Made by a program: the position numbers and the translations under genes. DNA of 10,913 bases from a bacterium (GTDB lineage Bacteria > Eremiobacterota > Eremiobacteria > Baltobacterales > Baltobacteraceae). The notes beneath the pieces are model-generated. The model saw only the letters and a program-made list of their open reading frames with translations. It did not search any database and was not told the DNA's origin. The stretch covers positions 1-10,913 of the forward strand of contig JAJXXM010000035.1 of NCBI GenBank assembly GCA_021781095.1. The letters are read 5' to 3'. Below, in pieces: positions 1 to 6,352 of the stretch (within the stretch, counting starts at the first letter, position 1; each line of letters starts with the position of its first letter).

Positions 1-54
1 TACCAGAGGTTTTGCTTCACTCAATACACCCGGAAGGGGAGGCTCGAACAACTC

Positions 55-717
55 GTGTTTGACGGATTTATCAGTGTGATGAAACAGGGCGGGTTCGACA
101 TGATCGTCCTGCTCGTTCTCTCGATCGCGGTCGTTTGGATCGTCATCGAGCGTTTTCTCTATTTTAGTGCCCAACACGGCGACACGAAGTCGCTGCTCAA
201 AGAGATCGGCAAACGCGTTGCAGCGAACGACCTCGCCGGCGCAATCAAGTACTGCGACGGCCAGAAGGGAATGCTTCCGCGGATCCTTCGCTTCGGGCTC
301 CAGCGCGGCGATAAGAACCGCGCGGACATCACCGACGCGCTCTCGATCGCGCTCATGGAGCATCTCAACGATCTCGAACGCAACCTCGGCATCATCGGTA
401 CGATCGCCGTTATCGCGCCGTTCGTCGGTCTCGCCGGTACCGTTCTCGGTATCATCAAGGCCTTCCAGTCGATCGCACTCAAAGGCAACTCGAGCCCGGC
501 CGTCGTTGCGGCAGGCGTCTCCGAAGCGCTCGTCACCACCTTCAGTGGTCTCGTCGTCGCGATCATCGCCGTGGTGTTCTTCAACCTCTTCAAAACCCGC
601 ATCAAGAATTACAACCAAGAGATGATCGTTGCGGCGAACCAACTCGCCGAAATGTTGCACTTCCATAACACCGGCGCGGCGATTCCTACGGACCTCTATC
701 AGCCCACGCAGAAGTAA
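55..717 (+). CDS. exbB: ExbB/TolQ/MotA-family proton channel protein
   Basis: This 220-residue inner-membrane protein should form the proton-conducting channel that energises the TonB-like proteins downstream. Three membrane segments are visible, at about residues 16-37, 112-137 and 158-180, with a cytoplasmic loop between the first and second; this is the ExbB/TolQ layout. Family signatures are GLAGTVLGIIKAF (125-137) and the GVSEALVTTFSGL segment (154-166), equivalent to the GIsEALitTa.GL motif that lines the channel. The start is GTG at 55, with AGGGGAGG at 35-42 about 12 nt upstream, and the length is normal for the family. It is the first gene of a run with two exbD-like genes and tonB, with an 18-nt gap to the next gene. 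TolQ and ExbB are hard to separate by sequence. The TonB-like partner downstream and the absence here of tolA, tolB or pal favour ExbB. Confidence 0.9.
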   Translation: MFDGFISVMKQGGFDMIVLLVLSIAVVWIVIERFLYFSAQHGDTKSLLKEIGKRVAANDLAGAIKYCDGQKGMLPRILRFGLQRGDKNRADITDALSIALMEHLNDLERNLGIIGTIAVIAPFVGLAGTVLGIIKAFQSIALKGNSSPAVVAAGVSEALVTTFSGLVVAIIAVVFFNLFKTRIKNYNQEMIVAANQLAEMLHFHNTGAAIPTDLYQPTQK

Positions 718-735
718 GCGCACTGGAGGAATGAC

Positions 736-1146
736 GTGAGTCTACTTTCGGCGCGCGGCGACGAAGAGGTAATGGCGGAGATCAACATCACGCCGTTTAC
801 CGATGTCTTGCTCGTGCTCTTGATCATCTTCATGATCCTCGCCGCCTTGGTTACACCGCCGGGCTTCGAGAAGCAATTGCCGAATTCGAGCAATTCGCAG
901 AGCACGGCGAACAAGAACAAGAACGATATCCAGATCATCGTCAACGACAAGGGCGTGATCTTCGTCGATGGGACGAAGACTGACACCAAAGGCATCTACC
1001 GCGTCATGTACGATACTATTAAAAAGCGCGGCAAGAAGAAAATTTCGTTGACCTCGGATATCAAGGCGCCCTACGGCGTCATCATCCGCATCCTCGACGC
1101 CGCCAAGCGGGCGGGCGACGAGAACGTGGGCTTCGTTACATCGTAA
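736..1146 (+). CDS. exbD: ExbD/TolR-family biopolymer transport protein (first copy)
   Basis: This 136-residue protein is a single-pass inner-membrane partner of the ExbB-type channel, with a periplasmic C-terminal domain. Its short cytoplasmic tail is followed by INITPFTDVLLVLLIIF (16-32). Asp23 in that helix matches the essential membrane aspartate of ExbD/TolR. The rest is a typical periplasmic domain (about residues 45-136) ending in IKAPYGVIIRILDAAKRAG, the usual 'a.y..v..vmda...aG' pattern. The start is GTG at 736, preceded by GGAGGA (725-730) at 5 nt. The nearby ATG at 731 is out of frame and stops after two codons. A second ExbD follows at once, so this is a BDD arrangement. The two copies share the N-terminal helix motif but differ clearly in the periplasmic half. 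Confidence 0.9.
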   Translation: MSLLSARGDEEVMAEINITPFTDVLLVLLIIFMILAALVTPPGFEKQLPNSSNSQSTANKNKNDIQIIVNDKGVIFVDGTKTDTKGIYRVMYDTIKKRGKKKISLTSDIKAPYGVIIRILDAAKRAGDENVGFVTS

Positions 1147-1163
1147 GCGTGGGGGATTAATCC

Positions 1164-1589
1164 GTGGCCGTTTCAACCTCTGGTGGTGAAGAAGAGGTAA
1201 TGTCGACGATCAACATCACGCCGTTTACGGACGTGTTGCTGGTCCTCCTCATCATCTTCATCATCCTCGCGTCGGTGACCAAAGAGCCGCCGCTTCCTAC
1301 GGCGTACAATAAAGATAAAGTCTCGCCGTCGCAGATCGTCGTCATCGTCGACGCGCACAATCAGATTCAAATTGGCTCGAACACGATGTCGATCCAAGGC
1401 GCCAAGGCGGCCTTCCAGTCGCTCGAGGACGCCGTTGGTGGAAATTTGAAAGACGTCATTATCAAGGGAAATCCGAAGGCGCACTTCGGTACGATTCTCC
1501 AAGTGATGGACGCTGCCAAATCGGTCGGATTGACCTATTTCGGGTTGGCCAACCACGTTCAAGGCACGCCGCAAGGAGTGACGCAGTAA
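1164..1589 (+). CDS. exbD: ExbD/TolR-family biopolymer transport protein (second copy)
   Basis: This is a 141-residue paralogue of the preceding gene. It has the same N-terminal layout (GGEEEVMSTINITPFTDVLL), and Asp23 in the membrane helix is conserved. Its periplasmic domain ends in AHFGTILQVMDAAKSVG. It should pair with the ExbB-type channel, possibly as a mixed ExbD dimer with the first copy; that pairing is inference. The start is GTG at 1164, with GGGGGA (1151-1156) 7 nt upstream and a 17-nt gap from the previous stop. The tonB gene begins 3 nt after its stop. The nearly identical N-termini suggest tandem duplication followed by divergence of the periplasmic parts. Confidence 0.9.
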   Translation: MAVSTSGGEEEVMSTINITPFTDVLLVLLIIFIILASVTKEPPLPTAYNKDKVSPSQIVVIVDAHNQIQIGSNTMSIQGAKAAFQSLEDAVGGNLKDVIIKGNPKAHFGTILQVMDAAKSVGLTYFGLANHVQGTPQGVTQ

Positions 1590-1592
1590 CCG

Positions 1593-2339
<747 letters not shown>

Positions 2340-2360
2340 GGCAATCGAAGCCCTTCGGCG

Positions 2361-2386
2361 AAAAGACGCTCGTGTGAGCGTCTTTT
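2361..2386 (+). terminator. Rho-independent terminator after exbB-exbD-exbD-tonB
   Basis: A perfect 11-bp inverted repeat (AAAAGACGCTC, then GAGCGTCTTTT) encloses a 4-nt GTGT loop. It ends in a T run followed by CCGTTTT. It lies 21 nt after the tonB stop and before the second tonB-like gene. The A run on the 5' side means it could also act on transcription coming from the other direction. Confidence 0.88.
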
Positions 2387-2405
2387 CCGTTTTCGTAGGG
2401 CATGA

Positions 2406-3032
2406 ATGTCGCGCGTGAGAGCGAGCCGCTACCTGTGGTGGGCGCTCGCACTCTCGATCGTGCTCCACATTCTCGCGGCGCTCTTTTTCCGCCACAATCC
2501 ACTCGATTTGCGCTCCGGCGTCGCGCACATTACCGTCCAGGCGCTTCCTCGCCCGCTGACGATCGCGCACCAGACGCCGATTCCGCCGACGCCTCCGCCG
2601 ACGCCGCTGCCGCCGCGCTCGCATCGACCGGCAGCTACTCCGCTTTCGAAGCGCCCCGGGCCGGGCCCAGCGGCGCGCGCGGTTCCCCCAACGGCCGCTC
2701 CGAGCCCGCCGCCGACACCGAAGCCCGCCCCGAGCCCCGCCCTCGCTTGCCTCGCTGCAAGCACGACGCCGCGCATGCTCGCCGAGCCGACGGCGCCGCC
2801 GATCGATCCGGCGACGCGCGCGCAGCGAACGACGGGAACGAGCGTGATTGCGATCGCCGTCGACGCTCGTGGTGCGTTCAGGAACGCGACGATCCAGAGT
2901 AGCAGCGGGAACGCCGCGCTCGACGTCCTGGCGCTGCAGATGGCGAAAAACGCGCAATACGCTCCTGCGACCCGCGACTGCCGCGACGTTGCCGGCACGA
3001 TGCTCTTTCGCGTGAAGTTCCAAGCCTGGTAG
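2406..3032 (+). CDS. Second TonB-like protein, shorter
   Basis: This 208-residue protein has the TonB layout. A short basic N-terminus and a membrane helix (about 9-28) carry Ser17-x3-His21, the same SxxxH spacing known in E. coli TonB. A Pro-rich spacer (58-111) follows, then a C-terminal domain (115-208). That domain keeps the end of the TonB fold (IAVDARGAFRNATIQSSSGN, ALDVLALQMAKNAQYAP) but lacks the usual YP..A..G entry segment. Cys115 and Cys192 are 77 residues apart, exactly the spacing in the upstream TonB. The start is ATG at 2406; the ATG at 2402 is in another frame, and only a weak AGGG precedes it. The terminator at 2361-2386 separates it from the operon, so it may be separately or only partly co-expressed. 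It may serve other receptors or act as a TonB-like envelope protein; its exact role is not known. Confidence 0.8.
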   Translation: MSRVRASRYLWWALALSIVLHILAALFFRHNPLDLRSGVAHITVQALPRPLTIAHQTPIPPTPPPTPLPPRSHRPAATPLSKRPGPGPAARAVPPTAAPSPPPTPKPAPSPALACLAASTTPRMLAEPTAPPIDPATRAQRTTGTSVIAIAVDARGAFRNATIQSSSGNAALDVLALQMAKNAQYAPATRDCRDVAGTMLFRVKFQAW

Positions 3033-3093
3033 CTGCGCCGCCGCGCTGCACGCGCGAATGAAGCTTGGCTCTTCAAACCGGGTGGAGAAGTTT
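3033..3093. other. Intergenic lead-in with a decayed spacer remnant
   Basis: No gene is visible. The stretch at about 3038-3054 (GCCGCGCTGCACGCG) matches the right end of the 143-nt spacers inside the array, and GCTTGGC at 3063-3069 matches the next part of that spacer after a small insertion. It therefore looks like a diverged spacer remnant marking the old left end of the array. Confidence 0.5.
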
Positions 3094-3230
3094 TGTCACG
3101 CCGAGTAGGGCGCTTCAGCGCCCGTATCGAGGCGGCATAGTGTCACGCCGAGTAGGGCGCTTCAGCGCCCGTATCGAGGCGGCATAGTGTCACGCCGAGT
3201 AGGGCGCTTCAGCGCCCGTATCGAGGCGGC

Positions 3231-3373
3231 GCATTTTCTGCGTGCATCGACGCTCGCCTCGATTGCGACTCGCTAGACGCTCGCGGCTCGGACAAGCAAT
3301 GTCAGGGTCCTCGCCGCTCGCTTAAGCGCTCGCCGCAATCTCGGCGCCGCGCTGCACGCGGCTTGGCGTGGTG
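3231..3373. repeat. 143-nt long spacer, first copy
   Basis: This spacer between repeat copies 3 and 4 is repeated at 3703-3845 with only two mismatches in 143 nt. Its first 28 and last 25 nt correspond to the 53-nt short spacer, so it is a short spacer with about 90 extra nt inside (or the short form is a deletion of it). The inner part contains the 10-nt palindrome CGCTTAAGCG. No coding signal is seen. Confidence 0.85.
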
Positions 3374-3416
3374 TGTCACGCCGAGTTGGCGCCTTCGGGC
3401 GCCGTATCGAGGCGGC
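3374..3416. repeat. Variant repeat copy 4 with compensated stem
   Basis: Here the central hairpin is GGCGCC-TTCG-GGCGCC instead of GGGCGC-TTCA-GCGCCC. Three consecutive stem pairs are reversed (G-C to C-G, C-G to G-C, G-C to C-G) and the loop becomes the stable TTCG/UUCG tetraloop. All six pairs remain intact. The flanks are otherwise the standard repeat apart from one A to T change just before the stem. Confidence 0.85.
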
Positions 3417-3463
3417 ATAGTGTCACGCCGAGTAGGGCGCTTCAGCGCCCGTATCGAGGCGGC

Positions 3464-3516
3464 GCATATTCTGCGCGCATCGGCGCTCGCCGAGATGCAC
3501 GCGGCTTAGCGCACTG
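3464..3516. repeat. 53-nt short spacer, first copy
   Basis: Lies between repeat copies 5 and 6. It contains an imperfect hairpin in which GCATCGGC pairs with GCCGAGATGC around GCTC. It matches the short spacer at 3560-3612 except for four changes at its right end (GCTTAGCGCACTG against GCTTGGCGTGGTG). Confidence 0.8.
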
Positions 3517-3559
3517 TGTCACGCCGAGTAGGGCGCTTCAGCGCCCGTATCGAGGCGGC

Positions 3560-3612
3560 GCATATTCTGCGCGCATCGGCGCTCGCCGAGATGCACGCGG
3601 CTTGGCGTGGTG
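3560..3612. repeat. 53-nt short spacer, second copy
   Basis: Lies between repeat copies 6 and 7. Its right end, GCTTGGCGTGGTG, is identical to the right ends of both 143-nt spacers, which supports a common origin of the two spacer classes. Confidence 0.8.
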
Positions 3613-3702
3613 TGTCACGCCGAGTAGGGCGCTTCAGCGCCCGTAACGAGGCGGCATAGTGTCACGCCGAGTAGCGCGCTTCAGCGCCCGTATCGAGGCG
3701 GC

Positions 3703-3845
3703 GCATTTTCTGCGTGCATCGACGCTCGCCTCGATTGCGACTCGCTAGACGCTCGCGGCTCGGACAAGCAATGTCAGGGTCCTCGCCGCTCGCTTAAGCG
3801 CTCGCCGCAATCTTGGCGCCGCGATGCACGCGGCTTGGCGTGGTG
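3703..3845. repeat. 143-nt long spacer, second copy
   Basis: Nearly identical to 3231-3373, differing at a C/T near the CTCGGCGCC segment and at a C/A in GCGCTGCA. It separates repeat copies 8 and 9. It belongs to the duplicated 276-nt block 3613-3888, which matches 3141-3416. Confidence 0.85.
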
Positions 3846-3900
3846 TGTCACGCCGAGTAGGGCGCTTCAGTGCCCGTATCGAGGCGGCGCTTGCGGCGGC

Positions 3901-4299
3901 TTAAATCATCCCCATGTCGCGCAGCAAATTGAGCGTGTCGATGTATCGCTGCACGTGACGCTTCGTCGGCTCGTCCAGTTCGAGGAAGGAGATGCCGGTG
4001 CGGTAGCGCTGCAGCATCGAATCGAAGCGCGACCAGCGCACGACACCGCGTAAGCGGAGGACCGGCGTTGCATCGCCGCGGAGTTCGAGTTGGATGGAGA
4101 CCGGTGCGTCTTTGAGCAGCTCCGCATTCGTGAGCATCGCCATTCCGCCCAGCGCGATATCGTAGGTCTCGGTGAATTCCGGAGCAAAATCGTCGCCGAT
4201 ACTGTACGACACCAGGAGCATGTCGCCGACGCGCTCGAAGCGGCGGCTCTGTTCGCTCTCAGTATCCAATCGGTTGGTGTCGGACGTGCCGGATTCCAC
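3901..4299 (-). CDS. PilZ-domain-like protein
   Basis: With the chosen start this is a 132-residue cytoplasmic protein. It shows the PilZ pattern: Arg19-x3-Arg23 (RRFER), then about 23 residues later DIALGGM (47-53), equivalent to the (D/N)xSxxG box with Ser replaced by Ala. VVRWSRF and RTGISFLELDEPTKRHVQRYI are typical later PilZ strands and helix. PilZ domains bind cyclic di-GMP and control motility, polysaccharide or other effectors. With the Arg pair kept, binding is possible but unproven. The GTG start at 4299 has AAGG 9 nt upstream. An ATG at 4416 would add 39 residues, but those rely on AGA, AGG, TCA and TTA codons unlike the rest, and would overlap the divergent uppP. The stop (3901-3903) comes just after the repeat array. 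Confidence 0.72.
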   Translation of the reverse strand: MESGTSDTNRLDTESEQSRRFERVGDMLLVSYSIGDDFAPEFTETYDIALGGMAMLTNAELLKDAPVSIQLELRGDATPVLRLRGVVRWSRFDSMLQRYRTGISFLELDEPTKRHVQRYIDTLNLLRDMGMI

Positions 4300-4397
4300 G
4301 TTGCTGGGCCTTGGCCGAGAGGACCGGCAATCCTGCCGAGCCCTCTGTAACGACTCGTTAAAGGCCGCGCCGAAAGCCTTGGCGTACTGTGGGGCGC
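4300..4397. promoter_or_regulatory. Divergent intergenic region, PilZ-like gene / uppP
   Basis: These 98 nt separate the inferred starts of two divergent genes, so promoters for both should lie here. I see no convincing -35/-10 pair, operator or riboswitch. The region is inferred to be regulatory from gene orientation only. Confidence 0.4.
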
Positions 4398-5257
4398 GTG
4401 ACACTCTTTCAGGCATTGATTCTCGCGCTCTTACAAGGCACGACCGAGCTTTTTCCGGTCTCCAGCCTCGGGCACACCATCCTTATTCCCGCGCTCTTTC
4501 ATTGGACGAATATCCATCGCAGCGATCCGACGTTTCTCCCGTTCGTCGTCACGCTGCACTTGGGGACGGCGCTGGCATTGGTCCTCTTCTATCGTCGCGA
4601 ATGGTGGAGCATCGTCCGCGCGCTCATTCGTAGCGTGATCCGGGGGCAACTCAGTGAGGACCCTCACGAACGGCTCGGATGGCTCCTCGTCGTCGGCACG
4701 ATTCCCGTCGGTATCCTCGGCCTGCTGTTGGAAAAGACCGTACGGGCGCTCTTTGCCAGCGCGCTCCTCGCTTCGCTCTTTCTCATCGCGAACGGCCTGG
4801 TGATGTTCCTCGGCGAAGCGCTGCGCAGGCGCCAACTCGCCGTCGAACGGCGCGCAGATCGCCCGCTCGAGCGCTTGTCGTGGTTTCAGGCGGTGCTGGT
4901 GGGCTTCGGTCAGTCCTTCGCGCTCTTACCGGGGATTTCGCGCTCGGGTGCTTCGATGGTTACCGGTTTGCTCTGCGATCTGATCATGCCGATGCCGCGC
5001 GCTACTCGTTCATGTTGGCGACCCCGGTGATCCTCGCCGCATCGCTCTTAAAGGTGCCCGATCTCTTTCGTGCCGGGGCGCACGTCGCGCTCGTTGAATC
5101 GCTCCTCGGCGGGATCGTTTCGGGAGTCGCCGCGTATTTCTCCGTCGCCTTCCTCACCCGCTATTTTCGTTCGAACAACCTTCGACCGTTCGGATGGTAC
5201 TGCGTGCTGCTGGGACTTCTCGGCAGCATTCTCGCTTGGAAAGGAATTATTTCGTGA
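4398..5257 (+). pseudogene. uppP: Undecaprenyl-diphosphatase UppP (BacA), frameshifted
   Basis: UppP dephosphorylates undecaprenyl diphosphate at the inner membrane to recycle the lipid carrier for peptidoglycan and other cell-wall polymers. The N-terminal motif QGTTELFPVSSLGH (13-26) supplies the Q/ExxxE pair and the conserved His, and LLPGISRSGAS is the second signature with the catalytic Arg. The frame then breaks: the first frame continues as CDLIMPMPRATRSC and stops at 5030, while DHADAARYSFMLATPVI, the expected continuation, lies in the -1 frame from 4982 to the stop at 5257. Adding one base after CT at 4980-4981 (for example CTGGAT for CTGAT) restores a normal protein of about 286 residues. 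The start at GTG 4398 gives a family-like N-terminus; GTG 4389 is also possible. No slippery heptamer is present, so this is either a real one-base deletion or a sequencing error. Confidence 0.87.
5241..5245 (+). promoter_or_regulatory. Ribosome binding site of the 66-residue membrane protein
   Basis: AAGGA, within GGAAAGGAA, lies 8 nt before the GTG at 5254 and inside the end of uppP. It decides the start of the next gene; no good site precedes the ATG at 5194 in the same frame. Confidence 0.7.
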
Positions 5258-5454
5258 AAGTTCTCGGTTTAGTCGTTGCGGTGCTCTTTTTCGTTCTCGC
5301 CATCCTCAGTTGGACGGGAACGTTCCAATCGGCAATCCTCTTCGGTCACAGTCCGATGCACAATTACAAGCACACGATCCTGTATGCCGTGCTCGGGGTG
5401 CTCGCGCTCTTGTGGGTGCGTTTTCAGGGAAGCAACGCTACGCCGTCGCGATGA
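5254..5454 (+). CDS. Small two-helix membrane protein
   Basis: I do not recognise the family with certainty. The 66-residue product has a hydrophobic helix at about 2-20 and a second at about 41-58. Between them is a short polar segment rich in His (GHSPMHNYKH), and the C-terminus is basic. Start and stop codons overlap as GTGA (5254-5257) with the uppP reading frame, and a good ribosome binding site precedes it, so the two are probably co-translated. This may link it to envelope or lipid-carrier work, which is inference from position only. Its 3' end overlaps the convergent methyltransferase-like gene by 17 nt (5438-5454). A longer form from the ATG at 5194 would add 20 residues reading through uppP out of frame, and is unlikely. 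Confidence 0.65.
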   Translation: MKVLGLVVAVLFFVLAILSWTGTFQSAILFGHSPMHNYKHTILYAVLGVLALLWVRFQGSNATPSR

Positions 5455-6352
5455 GATAAATCTCGCTGTCGTTGGGCGCGTAGCACTCGACCTTCGCCCG
5501 CGCGTTGCGGACGATCGGCTCGATCTCGCCGAGACGAGATTCGTTGGTCGCGACGATGAGCAGCGGATACTCGCCCGCCTCTGACAGAATGCCGGCAATC
5601 GATCGCTGGTAGGCCGCCGGATCGTTCGACCGCGCTCCGAAGAGCGTGTCGCGGTAGGCGTGCTCGAGCGTGAAATACGGATTCCCCTGCCACCACGCTT
5701 CCCACATCCAAATGCGTGGGTCGGCATGGTGCAGCGCGTTGCGCGGCGGCGGTGCGAAGAGGAGCGCGTCGGCACGTTGCCGTTCGAGCGTCTGCATGAC
5801 ATCGCTCTGACGGACGGTGTTTCGGCGCATGTTGCTCGCGACCCAGCGCTCGGTCTGCCGAATGTAATACCACGCCAGTTCGCTCGGCGGCAGATCGGGC
5901 ATTTCGTCGGGCTCCTGCGCCTTTTGCAGCCAGTAGCAGAAGACGCGCCACAGCCCGAGAATGGCGAGCCCGGTCTGTCCGTCGCTTCGCAGGTTCCGAA
6001 CGTTGTCGAACCAGACGCCGAGATAGACGCACTGCTCTTCGGTGAAGAAGACGCCTTCCCACGCCTTAAAAAGATCGAGCGCGTAGATACGCCCCGGAAT
6101 CATTTCCACGATTTCGGCGACCTCGTGATCGCGGAGAATCGTGAGATCGTTCACGACGATCCCTTCACCGACGCGCACGAACCATTCCAGCACGTCGCCC
6201 CCGTGAACGGCGATTCCGTGACGCTTCAAATAGTTCAGGTGAGTCGGCAACCCCATAAATGGATCCACCAAACTCTTCGCGCCGTAGCGGAGAAGAATTT
6301 CGTGAATGCGCGTCGGCGATATGCGCCGGGTACGCTCGTGTAACTCGATCAT
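5438..6352 (-). CDS. Putative degenerate D12/Dam-class methyltransferase-like protein
   Basis: This 304-residue protein is not clearly recognised; the best reading is a Rossmann-type methyltransferase of the adenine-specific D12 layout. RISPTRIHEILLRYGAKSLV is followed by DPFMG (30-34), like the SAM-binding DPF.G motif, then a GGDVLEWF segment and VVND (66-69), where D12 enzymes have an acidic motif. An aromatic-rich middle (about 90-170) follows. ADALLFAPPP (194-203) sits where the catalytic DPPY motif is expected, with Asp changed to Ala and Tyr to Pro. YPLLIVATNES (262-272) resembles the later strand of that fold. If correct, it may bind SAM or DNA but probably lacks normal catalysis. The start ATG at 6352 overlaps the upstream stop as ATGA; the in-frame extension upstream to 6577 is Arg-rich and non-coding in character. 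It belongs to a two-gene operon with the HD-GYP-like gene. Confidence 0.45.
   Translation of the reverse strand: MIELHERTRRISPTRIHEILLRYGAKSLVDPFMGLPTHLNYLKRHGIAVHGGDVLEWFVRVGEGIVVNDLTILRDHEVAEIVEMIPGRIYALDLFKAWEGVFFTEEQCVYLGVWFDNVRNLRSDGQTGLAILGLWRVFCYWLQKAQEPDEMPDLPPSELAWYYIRQTERWVASNMRRNTVRQSDVMQTLERQRADALLFAPPPRNALHHADPRIWMWEAWWQGNPYFTLEHAYRDTLFGARSNDPAAYQRSIAGILSEAGEYPLLIVATNESRLGEIEPIVRNARAKVECYAPNDSEIYLIATA

Larger units (their letters stand above)
3094..3888. repeat. Nine-copy array of a 43-nt hairpin repeat (REP/BIME-like)
   Basis: Nine direct copies start at 3094, 3141, 3188, 3374, 3421, 3517, 3613, 3660 and 3846. Each begins TGTCACGCCGAGT and ends TATCGAGGCGGC. The centre is a 6-bp stem, GGGCGC/GCGCCC, with a TTCA loop. 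An outer CGCC/GGCG stem brackets it, with GA opposite GA between the stems. Spacers come in three classes: ATAG (4 nt, four times), 53 nt (twice) and 143 nt (twice). Copies differ by few substitutions: copy 7 has GTAACGAG, copy 8 has a broken stem pair (GCGCGC), copy 9 has a change that leaves a G-U wobble, and copy 4 has a swapped stem. The array fills the gap between convergent genes, the usual place for REP/BIME elements. Possible roles are transcript end protection, bidirectional termination or nucleoid binding; none is shown. No RAYT transposase lies in the window. Confidence 0.9.

Noticed and set aside
1..54. Promoter or Fur-type operator before exbB
   Set aside because: Only 54 nt are available, and I see a ribosome binding site but no convincing promoter elements or Fur-box inverted repeat.
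3368..3646. Open frame of 92 codons across the repeats (peptide units like VTPSRALQRPYRGG)
   Set aside because: The 47-nt repeat step shifts the reading frame, so copy 4 and copy 5 are read in different frames. It is a by-product of the non-coding hairpin repeats, as is the similar frame at 3835-4053.
3094..3888. CRISPR array
   Set aside because: The spacers are themselves repeated and come in only three classes of very different length. There are no unique spacers of constant size and no cas genes.
4300..4416. Longer N-terminus of the PilZ-like protein from the ATG at 4416
   Set aside because: The extra 39 codons use AGA, AGG, TCA and TTA, unlike the rest of the gene, lack a ribosome binding site, and overlap the start of divergent uppP.
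4975..4990. Programmed -1 ribosomal frameshift in uppP
   Set aside because: A -1 slip after CTG would give the right protein, but there is no slippery heptamer, and UppP is not known to use frameshifting.
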